From Pieris napi (taxonomy: Eukaryota; Arthropoda; Insecta; Lepidoptera; Pieridae): a stretch of 64,000 nucleotides of DNA. Shown here one piece after another: positions 11,877-22,980 of the stretch. Under the pieces are notes generated by a model. The model was given only the letters and a program-made list of their open reading frames with translations, did no database searches and had not been told where the DNA came from. Positions within the stretch are counted from its first letter, which is position 1. Every line of letters begins with the position of its first letter. Location of the stretch: the NCBI RefSeq assembly GCF_905475465.1, contig NC_062236.1, positions 10,488,001 to 10,552,000 on the forward strand, read 5' to 3'. Position numbers and translations under genes: made by a program.

Positions 11877-12310
11877 TATCAGCTACAGCGTGCATCACCC
11901 CTGAGGACGTAGGTTCGACCCCCGCCGCTGTGTCCTTGTAAAGAAAATTATAATGAGGAAACCGGCTTGCTTTAGACCCAAAAAATTCGACTGCGCTCAG
12001 ACACAGAAAGCTGGTCACCTACTTCCCGTTCTCATTTCATCCTGTTGACGTCAACTGCTGGACATATCCCTTCTCCTTCGTAATCCTTATTACTGAAGGT
12101 CGTGCCTGTCTTGAAAAGGTCTAAGCTATACATCTTGTCTTAGTGGAGTATGTTGAGACCCATAATTGTTTTTTTTTCGTCATACCAACGTGTAAGCGAT
12201 CGACTTCTCCTACCATCACTCTTCCTACCATTACCATTACCTACTTGCTTATTAGAAAATTAATGATCACGATATAGATGTGACGCTCAGATCTAAAAGG
12301 TTGTAGCGCT
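11877..12310 (+). mobile_element. Metulj-like SINE interrupted by a later insertion
   Basis: The head (CAGCGTGCATCACCCCTGAG, B box GGTTCGACCCC) and body (GAGGAAACCGGCTTGC, AAAAAATTCGACTGCG) run to ACCTACTT at 12017-12024. The SINE then resumes at a second ACCTACTT (12239-12246) and ends with AGGTTGTAGCGC. The 214 bases between are a separate insertion. Confidence 0.75.
12025..12238 (-). mobile_element. LINE 3' tail (RTE-like) nested in the SINE
   Basis: On the minus strand this insert ends with TATGTCCAGCAGTTGACGTC followed by AACAGGATGAAATGAG, the typical last bases of lepidopteran LINEs whose ORF ends in a VQQ.T-type motif and whose tail decays into ATGATG repeats. It is flanked by an 8-bp direct repeat, ACCTACTT, one copy of which belongs to the host SINE. 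It has no terminal inverted repeats, so retroposition with 5' truncation fits better than a cut-and-paste element. The clade (RTE) is a tentative call. Confidence 0.55.
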
Positions 12311-12829
12311 TTGGATTTTATGACTGTTGACTTTTAGTACAAATTAATATTTGATGTATGAAACAACGCTAACCAGGAATTACCTAGTTCGTGGCGTCAG
12401 TATACACGAAGCGGATATGTTACAATTACAATATGTTTATGCGTATTACTCACGTTAAAGGTTAGTCCAAAAAATCGCTTGCAATAAAAGGATTTGGTAT
12501 TTGATATTACGTAATTTACGATGTAATAGGAAACAATTATCGTAAGTTTCCTTTTGGGAAAATTTTGGGTTTAATGAAAATACAGAACTACGAGACTCTT
12601 GTCGACATACAAATTCAATTATATTTAAAGATATCATTAGACATAACGAATTTATATAATTTTTATTTATTTACAATATATAAAAATATATGTATTCAAT
12701 TATTATATTTTTTGTTCATATTAAAAAAAAATTATCTGCTGGGTTTTATATCTCTATATATGGGTATTATAGTTCAAATTGATTTTTAAGTATTATTACG
12801 AATATTATGTATGGGAATATAGAAAAGTG

Positions 12830-13005
12830 TTGTTTTTAGACTTTTTCACTCAATTTTTTTAATATTTCTCTCCGTAAGAACCATCCTCGTACTTCAAAGA
12901 ATATAATAAAAAAAGAATTGGCCAAATCGGTCAAGCCGTTTTCATGTTATGTCGTGATAACGGAAAACGGGTTTCATATTTATATATATAGATATATAGA
13001 AATAC
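12830..13005 (+). repeat. Lepidopteran interspersed repeat, class uncertain
   Basis: CTCCGTAAGAACCATCCTCG, TACTTCAAAGAATATAATAA and AAATCGGTCAAGCCGTTTTC, ending in an ATATATATAGATATATAG run, is a common repeat tail in Lepidoptera, probably from a non-LTR element. Confidence 0.4.
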
Positions 13006-14714
13006 CTAATAAAGTATAATGACACATAAGACTCATTCAAATGTTTAATACAAATGATGACTATAGATAATTAATTTACAAGGAATCGTACCCTGGTCCG
13101 GCTCAACCACTTATCGCCGCCAGGATTTTCTTTTCTAACAACTCTAGCAATAGTCTTGTCTTCTGTGTTCTATTAAAACCGCCGCTGCTTATGAATACTA
13201 CAATACTTTTACACGCACCGTTTTTATATATTCAGTTTTTATCAAATGTGAAGTGCGACAGTTAAAAGGTCCATTAATGTTTACACGACCCTGAGTTTTC
13301 TTAATGACAAACTCAATTTGTATATGAACATCGCTATTTAGGTCTCAACATGACAGCTTGGGGCCCGTTATACAACCTCAATCGATGCCATAACATTACG
13401 TATTACCATTGCATCTTGAGCTTCCGGACCGAGTTGATAGTTAAATTTGGCTTATTTAACTGATAACTTCAATAATGAGATTCTATTCTACGTAAGACAT
13501 AGGTAATTGGTAAATGCTTTTTAATTAAAACATTTTTGAGTTTATATTTACGTACAATTTGTTTTTGCTTAAATAATTAAAACATATTAAAATTTATGTT
13601 ATTGTTGTGTGTTATACGTTTATTTAATATGTGAAAACGTATCAAATAAACAAATGCAGTGCCCTTCAAAAGCGATGTCATCAATGCGATGTGCATTTGT
13701 TTTCTTGTCACTGACTTCTTTTTAGTTTAGTTAAGTTTTGGAGTTTCAATGCAAAATAAATGTCGCTGGCATCTTTTGTAAATTTCAAAGAATTTCGTGA
13801 TACTTCTAATAATTAATCAGTTAATTAATAGACAAATAAACATAATATTTGTAATGGTCTGGCATTGAACATCTCCATTAATAACAAACATCTATTTCCT
13901 GTTCTATTAAGTATGGATTGGGTTCATTCATAAGTATACAATGTATATATTAAAGCATTTACTTTTAAAACATGGTTCTCAATTTCCTCAACGCAGTTGG
14001 TTACGTGACCCATATTGTAAATGTCAACGAACGTTCAAGAGACCAAGTTACAGTGGCGAACACTAAATATGTGATCAGCACAGATTACTAACGGTACCGA
14101 TATTAGCGAGGCCTTATAACCCAGATATTTGTACCGTTACCGAGTATCGAACTACCCCGCCAACTGCATCATCTCATATCAAATGGCGTAAAGCTTTAGA
14201 AGGTCATAGTATGAAGGAACCACCTAATAAAAGTGTACTTTCAAGTTCCAATGATTCACAGCGTTTGAAAGGAAGTTATTCTTTATTTAAAAGGATTTTA
14301 ACGGAGTCAAATGCGCTGAGTCCACACTGATTTTAGGAAGCAATGTGGATTTTGGAAGTCATACTTCTTTAGGCACGTTATGAAAAATTGATGAGAGTGA
14401 AATTTTACGATGCGCGCGCACCGTGACACAAAATTAACAGAATGAAATTTCCCACGGAAGATGCTACGGCATTGGACATTTAAAAACAACATTCGAATAA
14501 TAGAATTTATGTTACACTTAATGTAAGAGAATAATAATAATAAATATTTATTTATTTAATTTTTCAAATGTAAACTGACTTTATTGACCATAATGACTCC
14601 TTTTCCAGTCTTTGATTATTTCATTGTAATTAATTATTTGCATGCAATCAAAAACTATTTTTAATAATGCCAAAGAAGTATAACTTCTTACGCGCGTACA
14701 TAAGTACACGCACC
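13006..14714. other. No gene recognised
   Basis: AT-rich DNA; a patch at 14030-14170 with ACGGTACCG and CCGTTACCG strings recalls the interior of the MITE at 18143 but has no clear ends. Confidence 0.45.
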
Positions 14715-14820
14715 CTTTTTTTATAGTACAGGAGACAAACGGGCTGAAGGCTCACCTGATGTTGTGTTAATGGACACTCAATTCCAGAGGGCTCGCGAGT
14801 GCGTTGCCGGCCTTTTAAGT
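14715..14820 (-). mobile_element. LINE 3' tail, CR1-like WNQLP family
   Basis: This is a short reverse copy of the last coding codons and 3' end of a non-LTR element. Family marks are the plus-strand strings AAACGGGCTGAAGGCTCACC and GAGGGCTCGCGAGTGCGTTG, then CCGGCCTTTT. The longest copy (54065-54510) shows the coding sense. Confidence 0.6.
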
Positions 14821-14896
14821 TATCCTTGATTTACAAGGATTTTTAAAGAGGAGTCGAATGTGCGCTGTGTGGACGATTTTTAGTGAGCCATGTGGT

Positions 14897-14980
14897 TTTT
14901 TTAGAACAAACGGGCAGGAGGCCGTTCATCTGATGTGCCCATAGACACTTTCATCGCGAGTGCGTTGCCGGCCTTTTAAA
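14897..14980 (-). mobile_element. LINE 3' tail, CR1-like WNQLP family
   Basis: This second copy lies in the same orientation only about 75 bp from the first. AACAAACGGGCAGGAGGC, then CGCGAGTGCGTTGCCGGCC, identify it. The two could be separate insertions or a diverged local duplication. Confidence 0.55.
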
Positions 14981-15603
14981 TGGTGAAGGCTGTAGAGGTT
15001 ATTTACACGCATTAACGTATTATTTATTATTATATGTCTAACATCCTCCTTCGGTCTTAAGTGAGAAAATTAAGACAAAGCTTAAAAATGAAGACAACTA
15101 TACCTTTCATTTAAGTAAATTTCTTTACTAGTACTTTTTTGCCTCACGCTTATATTTGTTAGCATATGAATTATTTTAACTTGACCGGTATTCAGGACAC
15201 TGACGTACTAAGTCCCGTTAGTGACCCATTGAGCTAATGACTATATCAAATATAAAGCTGCTTATAAACAGTTTCATTCGCAAAAAATCTCATTATATTA
15301 ATGTGAGAAATGGCAATTATTAACTCTAGTTGACCCACGCATGTTTTTTTTAATATTCAGCGCAATTATTCATAACAATACCTTTTAACTGTTAGCACGT
15401 ATTTATGAAGATAAATTAGCAAAAAATATTAGATATTTAACGAAATATTATTACATTTATTTAAAAACATTCAAATCATTGGTTGATTGAACACTGTATA
15501 TTTTTTAAGGATTATGTGCCCAGTCTCAAGACTTCTAGAAAAAAGGTACCTACTCACGTGAGTTATGTTACCTAACATTAGTTAAGTTTATATATAACTA
15601 ATA

Positions 15604-15780
15604 TATAAAATTCTCGTGTCACAATGTTCGTTCCCGTGCTCCTCCGAAACGGCTCGACCGATTCTTATGAATTTTTTTATTCCGTAAGTCTGAGAATCGG
15701 CTACTATCTATATTTCAAACCCCTAAATGTTAAGAATGGTCCATTGCTAAACTTTTATTTTTGAAAAAAAAAAATTGTTT
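15604..15780 (+). repeat. Lepidopteran interspersed repeat, class uncertain
   Basis: TAAAATTCTCGTGTCACAAT, CGTGCTCCTCCGAAACGGC, TCGACCGATTCTTATGAA and CCCCTAAATGTTAAGAATGG form a recognisable dispersed repeat (nonautonomous, often attributed to Helitron-type elements). Its borders are not resolved. Confidence 0.4.
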
Positions 15781-16087
15781 AAATTTTTTTTTGCTACAGC
15801 ATACAAAAATAGTCTTAGTTATAAGCTCATGTTTAAACAATTAAAGCTAGGTGTTACCCAGCTTCAAACAAAGTGTTTTATTTGAACATATCCATACAAC
15901 AACCGCCACCAAACTTAAGTCGTACTCATTTTTTTATTATAAATCCTTGTGGTATATATATTAGTTATGTGGTGTAGCTTTTTAGTGAATGGTGATGTTT
16001 ATAACAGCACCCTGTCTGAAAAAGTTTTAAATTGTCTATGTAACCTGATCCTCCCAATCTTGTTTTATAATAAACGATTTCGTTGCT

Positions 16088-16101
16088 GAACGAACGAACG
16101 A
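16088..16101 (+). repeat. ACGA microsatellite
   Basis: GAACGAACGAACGAAC, short simple repeat following AATAAACGATTTCGTTGCTG, which itself looks like the end of a dispersed repeat. Confidence 0.5.
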
Positions 16102-16384
16102 ACTGGTATGACCCATCAGAACAGAACAGTTTGTTCGGGAAGCCCTAACAAACCGTCATCCATCGGCGTCCCTCCCAGTTGGGTCCCACACCACAAGAGT
16201 CGGGAGTGGGAAATTTATATTTAAAAAACAAAGTATTATCGGATAATGCTAAAACCTTAACAGAGTCTGATTGATAAAGGAGTTTTAGGTAGAATTCAAT
16301 AAGAGAAAATCGCCTACCTAAGTCAATAGTGAAAGCGCGATATGTTCCTATAATCAAAGACCTTTATTGTTATTTCCATACCAT

Positions 16385-16497
16385 TTGTCTGGAAGAGATC
16401 GTTAATATAACAAGGCGACCGTGGCACTGTGTTTTTATTATTGTAACAAACTTTCTAAATATTGTGCAAAGTGTGAATAAATAAATTAAATAATATA
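16385..16497 (+). mobile_element. LINE 3' UTR (GGAAGAGATCG family)
   Basis: GTCTGGAAGAGATCGTTAAT, AACAAGGCGACCG and a closing AATAAATAAATTAAATAAT match the copies at 60084 and 28310. Confidence 0.5.
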
Positions 16498-16530
16498 ATT
16501 GCGTCCTCACATGTTTATATTATAATATTT

Positions 16531-16740
16531 GCCGCGCACTACCACTGTGAGGTACCAACAGTCCGTCGATTTACCAATTCGACTTAGGTAGAATTCTTTC
16601 GGAAATATCATCCTCGAGAATATGAAAAGATGATACCGATTTTTAAAGGATCGGCAACGCACTCGCGAGCCCTCTAGCATTGTGAGGTATAACTTGACAT
16701 CAGGTGAGCTTCATCAACGTTTGCCACCTGTTCTATAAAA
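16531..16740 (+). mobile_element. LINE 3' tail, CR1-like WNQLP family
   Basis: The copy runs GCCGCGCACTACCACTGTG, AATTCGACTTAGG, CGGCAACGCACTCGCGAGCC, CATCAGGTGAGC, then TTCTATAAAA at the tail. It corresponds to the final codons of ORF2 with several indels. Confidence 0.6.
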
Positions 16741-17690
16741 TATACTTTACCGTACGTCACTTGTCAAAAAACGTAGAGAATGTGACGTGATCGTATGTAT
16801 CGTAATTATTGCGGGCTATTATATCTCCTAGTTGGTGTAAGATCCGTAAACGCTTCTAGTAAAGTCGGTAATAAGACATGAATATACACTACTGGATGTG
16901 ACATTTGAAATAAATATTCATTTGTTGCTTTTTCATTTAATTTGGCGAGTAAACATACACTAAAGGATATTTATAAAACAAGACTTAATTAACTTAAATG
17001 AATAAAGGTTCCTGGAGGATTTTTGAATCATCCTACCAAAACTTTAATGTGGTATTTTCACCACATAATTAAATTGTTTCCTTTGCCATATAGATGCTAC
17101 ACATGAGGACGTTACAATAATGGCCTCACTGAATTTCAGTACTATGAAGTTACAGGCTTGTACGACTCTCCACAACGAGCGTACTGAGTGAAGCCAAACT
17201 AACAATCCCTTTTTTGTCATATATAGTTTTATTTTTCGTTGTGAATATATTAATTGTATGCGTAATAAATGATTGTTTATTTATTTCTTAATATGAATTC
17301 AAATTGTAATTTGATAAGCGTATATAGAAAATACCCGAGTCATATTGACTTGCAGAAACTTTCATGGAAATGACAGTGAATCATGTGGTTGGTATTTTCA
17401 GACAGATAGGATATTTTCCCCGTTATTCGTGGTATATTTAACGCAATGAGCATAAAGACTTTAAAGGCATGCATGAGATATAAATACAAATATTAACAAA
17501 TATTTTAATCAACTTATAATTAAATATTAGTATCGGGAAACAGAAAATATAGGTGGCGTTTTTGTGTACAGGGTCTCAGCATCACGATACTGCGAGGAAA
17601 TGGTTCTGGGATCAAATGTAGTATATTATTGTGTTTTTATATGGAGTTTTAATTTACGGTATGAAAAATTTACTGGCGTGGCAGTTATGT
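16741..17690. other. No gene recognised
   Basis: AT-rich DNA with no repeat family, RNA gene or coding motif that I can name. Confidence 0.5.
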
Positions 17691-17722
17691 TATAATATAC
17701 TTTTTTTTTATTTATTTTTTTA

Positions 17723-17967
17723 TGGCTCTGGCACGATTTGTGCATTAGCCAGCGTCAAGTATAGGATTTTTTATAATTCGTGCTTGTCTTTTAGAAATTC
17801 GACCGTGTCCTCCATGTACGGTTTAAGCACTCGCCCGGTACCGCACAACCCTCCCAAAGGCCGAGAACAAATTTAAATTAAATTAAAACTTGCCCTCGAA
17901 GCGGGAATCGAACCCGATACCCCTCACCTAGCTGCCACTTAATAAGACCGCTAGGCTTTGAGGCCCC
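17723..17967 (-). mobile_element. Second tRNA-derived SINE family, copy 1
   Basis: On the minus strand the element starts AGGGGCCTCAAAGCCTAGCG (A box) and contains GGGTTCGATTCCCGC (B box). It then reads through GAGGGTTGTGCGGTACCGGG and CTTGACGCTGGCTAATGC to GTGCCAGAGCCATA and an A-rich tail. It is flanked by a perfect 14-bp target-site duplication, TATAATATACTTTT, at 17691-17704 and 17968-17981. About 245 bp; a near-identical copy lies inverted at 35348. RNA polymerase III boxes and A tail identify it as a SINE unrelated in body to the Metulj-like family. Confidence 0.85.
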
Positions 17968-18142
17968 TATAATATACTTTTAATATTGTCAAATTAAATA
18001 TCAAGTACTGTAGAACTATAATAATGTAACAGTGTTGTCAACATACAAAAGAGTCGCTTTAATCTTTGATTATCTGTTTGCACAGACTATTACCTCTTTA
18101 TCTTTGGTTTATATTATCCATATCTGTATATCCGTGTTATAA

Positions 18143-18307
18143 GGCTGTATTCAGACAGCCGTTATCTCACCATCCAAGTTCCGAGAGAGGCCATATCAGG
18201 ATGTGAGGTGTAACTGTTAGTAACTTGTTCGGTAACCTAAGCTATCTGGGTCAACCGTTACCGATCGGCTACATTTAGCCGGTAAATGATTCACTCTGAA
18301 CGAGGCC
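18143..18307. mobile_element. Harbinger-like MITE
   Basis: The 165-bp segment starts GGCTGTATTCAGAC and ends GTTCAGA-type inverse (CTCTGAACGAGGCC), an imperfect inverted repeat, with TAA on both sides (18140-18142 and 18308-18310). A 3-bp TWA duplication is the mark of PIF/Harbinger elements. The interior includes CAACCGTTACCGATCGGCTA. The inverted ends have diverged, so confidence is modest. Confidence 0.4.
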
Positions 18308-18896
18308 TAAGTATCGATTGGATTCATTATAGAGATAATAAATTATTTGTAACGGAGGTACAGCCCTACACAGCGATTTATCTCGCGCTCGCTTGAAGGG
18401 ACTTTCATATAAATATCTTTTGCTATTTAATTTTGATTTCTTACTAATCATTCTTATCGGCGGTACAGTTTTAGAACTTTGACATAAAGTTAGGAAGTCT
18501 TACTACCTGTCAAATGTGTATCTGTCAAATACATTTTTGACGTACGCGAGTGCACGTACGACGTTTTACAATGACGTCTTTTATTTATAGATTAATTCGA
18601 CGAAAACTGTTCCGACGATATGATCAAAGTGGCAAACAACGTACTATTTCTTTTCTTCTTTTTCATCGTACCCAAAACTTTGCCTCCGAAACGAAAAACT
18701 TTCAGCGCTCCCTGTTCTGTGCCTTTCCGCCCATTGCTCCTTCACTTTGTAGAACAAGCGGGGCCTGGTCTACCACTACCCACTTATTAATATACTGTAT
18801 GAGTTTATGACGATGACGAATCACATTCTCATATAAAAAAATTCGTGCGAATGAAAATCTCCTTTTCGAATTCGTTTAAAGTATTTAATACGTAAG

Positions 18897-19190
18897 GTAC
18901 CTACTTAAGTACGTAATAAATGTTCTACGGTTACGTACTTTGGCTCATTAACTAAACGTTACTAGAAGTCCAGTTCAAATGATTCCCTGTTAGTCTAGCC
19001 TCGTTCCTATCATATATAAAAGTAAGAATAGAAGTAAAACCTCCTTTAAAACGCCTACCGTTTTAAAAAAAATACGTACCTAATAAATGTTATATGAGTA
19101 CGTAGTTTGGCTCAATTCCCAACTTAACGTTACTAAAAGACTTCATGAGAAGATTCCCTGTTAAGTCAAGTGTCGTACCTATCAATGATT
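18897..19190 (+). repeat. Diverged direct duplication
   Basis: Two blocks about 178 bp apart share TACGTACC/AATAAATGTT, TTTGGCTCA, AACGTTACTA and GATTCCCTGTTA in the same order (about 18897-19018 and 19072-19190). The copies have drifted and carry small indels. Confidence 0.6.
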
Positions 19191-19857
19191 ACATCTGACG
19201 GCATAGTGATGTCTCAAAGTCGACATTTACGTCCATACCTATATACGATCTTACCGTTTCAGTTACCGTAAGATTGCGTAGAATTATACCAAATGTGTCA
19301 GCCGATTGAGGTAGATGGTGGAGCAAAGGCTCTAACGGTTAGCCTACTAAAATGATCCAGTCCTATAGACGATGTTTCAAGCCATGTTTGATAGTATTAA
19401 AATTAAGTACAGAAGGTTTTATTGTAAGTACCTACTACAACTTTGTCTTTACACTTCGAAGCGATTTTATGATATCTTAAACGAATATTATACGTAAGTA
19501 TAATATAAAATAGTGGCTGTGAAATTCGTAAAAAGTCGGCAGTTACAAGTATATTCCTTTTTCTGTGATACGTTTTTTCTAAATTTTATACAGTTTTTGT
19601 ACCCCAGCCGGAAATCATTTTCTTTCATTGAATGCTGTTGATTTGTTTGCTATACGCTGGAACCATACCAACAGTGCGGAATCGATTAAATTAACTTATA
19701 TTTTTTCGTACTGCTCCCTTCATTATGGGATTTGACTATGCTAAGAGTGTTAATCAAGGAATCGTTGTAATATATTATAAAATAATAAAACATTTTTGTC
19801 CTGCTCATGACTTTGATTTAGAAAAAACCTTTGGTAGTAAAACATCCAGGTCTTAAA

Positions 19858-20005
19858 TTAAGATATCTGTTTCATGGTCATTTTTATTTCTTAAAAGGCA
19901 AGTAGTTTATCAGCCTTCTGAACCCACGCCGTTGATTTTTTTGTCTTAGACTAGGTTTCCTTACGATGTATTCGTTCACCGTCCGAGCGAGTGTAATTTT
20001 CACAT
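19858..20005 (-). mobile_element. Metulj-like SINE fragment, headless
   Basis: Only the tail and body are kept: the reverse complements of ATGATCATGAAACAGATA-type, CTACTTGCC-type and GAGGAAACC-type blocks are visible in degraded form. The tRNA-like head is missing, and an AT-rich palindrome follows at 20020. Confidence 0.5.
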
Positions 20006-20009
20006 ATAA

Positions 20010-20059
20010 ATGTATAGCCATCATATATATATAAATATATATATATATGATGTATAGCC
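20010..20059. repeat. AT palindrome bracketed by 10-bp direct repeats
   Basis: ATGTATAGCC at 20010-20019 and 20050-20059 brackets ATCATATATATATAAATATA-type sequence that folds on itself (ATCATATATATATA against TATATATATATGAT). Confidence 0.6.
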
Positions 20060-20676
20060 GTAATTTGAAGTCGGTTCTCCTACTAATTACTCCCAGACTA
20101 TAGTCCAATTTCATCCTTATCTAATAGTATCTAAGTAATATTACAAATTTTTAATATTAAAGAACTTAATACACAATAATAACAATGTTAAAGCCCATAA
20201 ACTCGACTCAGTGCTGTATAAAATCACTATCATACTCACGCAATATACAAATATATTTGAATATGTTATTGACAATAAACTTGAGTTCATATCTGAGTGC
20301 ACGGAATGTAGGTCAGCATGAATGTGTTTGAAAAAGTTCAGTGAATTATAGACTCTAAAAAATTAGCATTAGAATTACATTTATCTTGATTGCCTCGTGC
20401 CAAAATATCGATTTAATGTAGCAGCGATAAATAATTGTCTTTAAATATTTTTTTAAAAATAAAATGACTTGGGATTTTTATCACTCTTCTTTTGTTTTTA
20501 CACATAATCGTTATTTTATTAGATAATATTTTAAAGTGAACACAAAACAGACTTTAATTAGAGTGAAAGCTCGTGTTGTACATCTGTGATTGGGCTAGAG
20601 ATGACAGTTGACATTTGTTCAGTCATACTTTGACACCCGTTCCTTTCTGTTATTTAATACAGAACTTTATTTTTTA

Positions 20677-20826
20677 TAGATTTTATAGCCCCCTGCAAAC
20701 GGGCAGGAGGCTTTCCTGATCTTAAGTGATACCGCCGCCCATGGACACTCTCAATGCCAGAGGGCTCGCGAGTGCGTTGGCGGCCTTTTAAGAATTGGTA
20801 CGCTCTTTTCTTGAAGGACCCTAAAC
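20677..20826 (-). mobile_element. LINE 3' tail, CR1-like WNQLP family
   Basis: CAAACGGGCAGGAGGC, ACCGCCGCCCATGGACACTC, GGGCTCGCGAGTGCGTTGG and AAGAATTGGTACGCTCTTTT are close to the family consensus. The copy is 5'-truncated at the codons for LGSFK. Confidence 0.65.
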
Positions 20827-21439
20827 TAGAACTAAACTAAATGCAGGAGTGTTAAAAACGGCTCCAAATTACTTACAATAAGGGTTTTGAGTAAATAACC
20901 ACAAAAAATCGTAAAGAATTCTACGTCAATATTATAATAACTTTTTGTCAATTGTCAGCCTGTATATATATATATGTTAAGTACACATATTAGATTCGAA
21001 TGGTGTTCATAGTTTCTACGCTAATATATCGTTACTTTTCTATTACGATAGCGATTTTACTATTGCGGAAGACTGATAATAATTTAACTGAAACGATTAC
21101 GCGTAAAATAAAATGTAACGCAAAACGTTTATTTTCATGTAAGGGTCAATGACACATAAAATTGTTGCAGTGTATGTAATGGGTGCATGGTGTCTCTCAC
21201 GTACTCAATCACGTGGCAATAATACTGGGTCGAAATTATGATAAATATGATTGCTACGAAATGATAAAAGAGGTCCAACACTTTTTAAAAACATATTCTG
21301 TGTGTAAGCAAACCGCACATTACCGTTTTATAAATCGCCGATAGCCAATCTATTAATGCAGCTAGATAATCAATACATTTTGTAGTAGCTAAGTAATGCT
21401 ACAAATCAAATGTCAGTCAGAAAAAATGTGCGTAAAAAA

Positions 21440-21995
21440 GAACCTTGAACATATTAAAAATCATGGCAGCGCTGAAGCGCGAGCCGCCATGTTGTGACGT
21501 AGTGGTGGCTACGTCACGTGACGTCACGTTGGGGTCAGCACGTCTGCGGGTTCAACGAACGTCCGCAAGTTTAATTTGGTCCGCTCGCGTCGCGATAGAA
21601 AAAAACGACGCCATTTTTAAATTTCGCCGAGCCTCCGCGCGCTATCTCCAAATATTGCTGTGTAATTGATTAAAATTAATTATGAGTGAAATTCGATTAA
21701 ACGCAGCCGTTACCGCTTAAAACTTACATATACACAAAACTTTACAGATATACGTTTTGTTTCATACTTGGCTAGGATGAGGTAGATATTTTTTGTGGAA
21801 TATTTCGGCGGTCATTGGCCCGCGAATCGTGTCCCTGACCACGCCGAGTGACGAAACGATATTCGTTCATAATTAACACGTCGCAGTATTTTGATTTCAG
21901 CAGTCATTTGACGTTTTGACAAGTTCTTGCTTCGGGCGTCGTGTACGGAATTGTCGAGTAAAAAACAATCATTTGGCATGATCATTATTTTGATG
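21440..21995. promoter_or_regulatory. CpG-rich block, candidate regulatory region
   Basis: This block is far richer in CpG than the surrounding DNA. It holds a YY1/Pho-type site GCCGCCATGTTG (21483-21494), a 14-bp perfect palindrome ACGTCACGTGACGT (21511-21524) containing an E-box CACGTG, an overlapping full CRE TGACGTCA (21519-21526), and a second GCCATTTTT site near 21611. TTTGACGTTTTGACAAG occurs near 21905. No exon is recognisable on either strand. An enhancer, promoter or untranslated first exon is possible; no transcript evidence can be seen from sequence. Confidence 0.35.
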
Positions 21996-22211
21996 AAGGT
22001 TGAAGAATACAATTATCTTTCTCTTAAAAATGGATACCTGTAACTTGCGAGCGAAAGAACGTTTAATAATAGCTTTTAAAATTTCGCTTATGAATATGTC
22101 ATGTTGAAAACTCGAATCTTCGTACTTTTGAGAAATTACAAACAAATATTCAAGGAAATTAGTATTTATTTCCTGCTACTGTACATAATAGTATATCTTA
22201 ATCATATAGGG

Positions 22212-22405
22212 TTAGTTCTTCAACCAGATGGGGCAAAGGGCATCCAACGTTGAAAATCAGCTTGATCGGACTTGGGCAGCTCTTTTAACTTCACTCCACG
22301 TCATTCCAGCTACCTTCCCCTCTGTAATGATGCTTCATTGCCAGGTCTGTTTTGGGGTATCCTTTTTCCTTAAAGATTCCTCTCGAACTTTTATGATTGA
22401 TAATA
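22212..22405 (-). pseudogene. LINE ORF C-terminal remnant (RTE-like)
   Basis: The minus strand translates in one frame to DTPKQTW, then GKVAGMTWSEVKRAAQVRSS, a TGA, FSTLDALCP, IWLKN and TAA at 22212-22214. This is the well-known C-terminal tail pattern of RTE-like and related reverse transcriptases (RGRPK.TW...G.TW.EV.R.A.DR..W...V.ALCP). The tryptophan expected after the DR pair has been replaced and a stop has appeared, so the fragment is dead. The rest of the element is not visible nearby. Confidence 0.55.
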
Positions 22406-22980
22406 GATACATTCACAGAATGCCCAAAATTATAAGTTAATATAATAAAGTTAAGTTAATAATTAAAAGTTAAAAATAAACTGTCATAAATTACGCTACT
22501 ATTTTTGTTATATCAAAATATAAAATATAGCAATCGGAAGTGCGTCAAGTTCAGTACACTTTTAATGATTTTTCAGAACTTAATGCATCTTACAAAGTAT
22601 TACATTTTTTAATTAAATTAAATTATTCGAGGTACTTGACTTGTACATTACTTGCGATAAGATTAAAAAAAAGAACGACGAATGACTGCACTACACGTGA
22701 ATCGAATAAATACACCATTTAACTAGTTTTAAATTTAGATATCGCTAAAACCAGTTGAATTTATTTTTATGGGTTTTTTGCCGTCACCTAAACAAAATTC
22801 GCTATTATGGCATCATATTTGCACCTCTTCTCTAATAGTAAATGAAAAAAGGTCCTTTCTCTTTTACATAACCCATTATTTGTTCGTTCTGGAGATCCAG
22901 CAGCGTCAACAGGCTGAAACGAAACTGCGGGCCGTAAATAGAAATAAATTTCCAAAATATTAGGTTTCCCTATATTTTCA

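Larger units (their letters stand above)
14981..16384. other. No gene recognised outside the repeats listed
   Basis: AT-rich DNA around the dispersed repeat at 15604. The minus-strand frame at 16145-16357 has no recognisable product. Confidence 0.45.
18311..20676. other. No gene recognised outside the repeats listed
   Basis: Includes a CpG-richer patch at 18540-18780 (ACGTACGCGAGTGCACGTAC) preceded by a TGTCAAA cluster at 18508-18540, the duplication at 18897 and the SINE fragment at 19858. The 86-codon frame at 18550-18810 is not recognised. Confidence 0.45.

Noticed and set aside
22228..22440. 70-codon plus-strand frame
   Set aside because: The opposite strand reads in frame as the C-terminal tail of a LINE ORF, which explains the sequence better.
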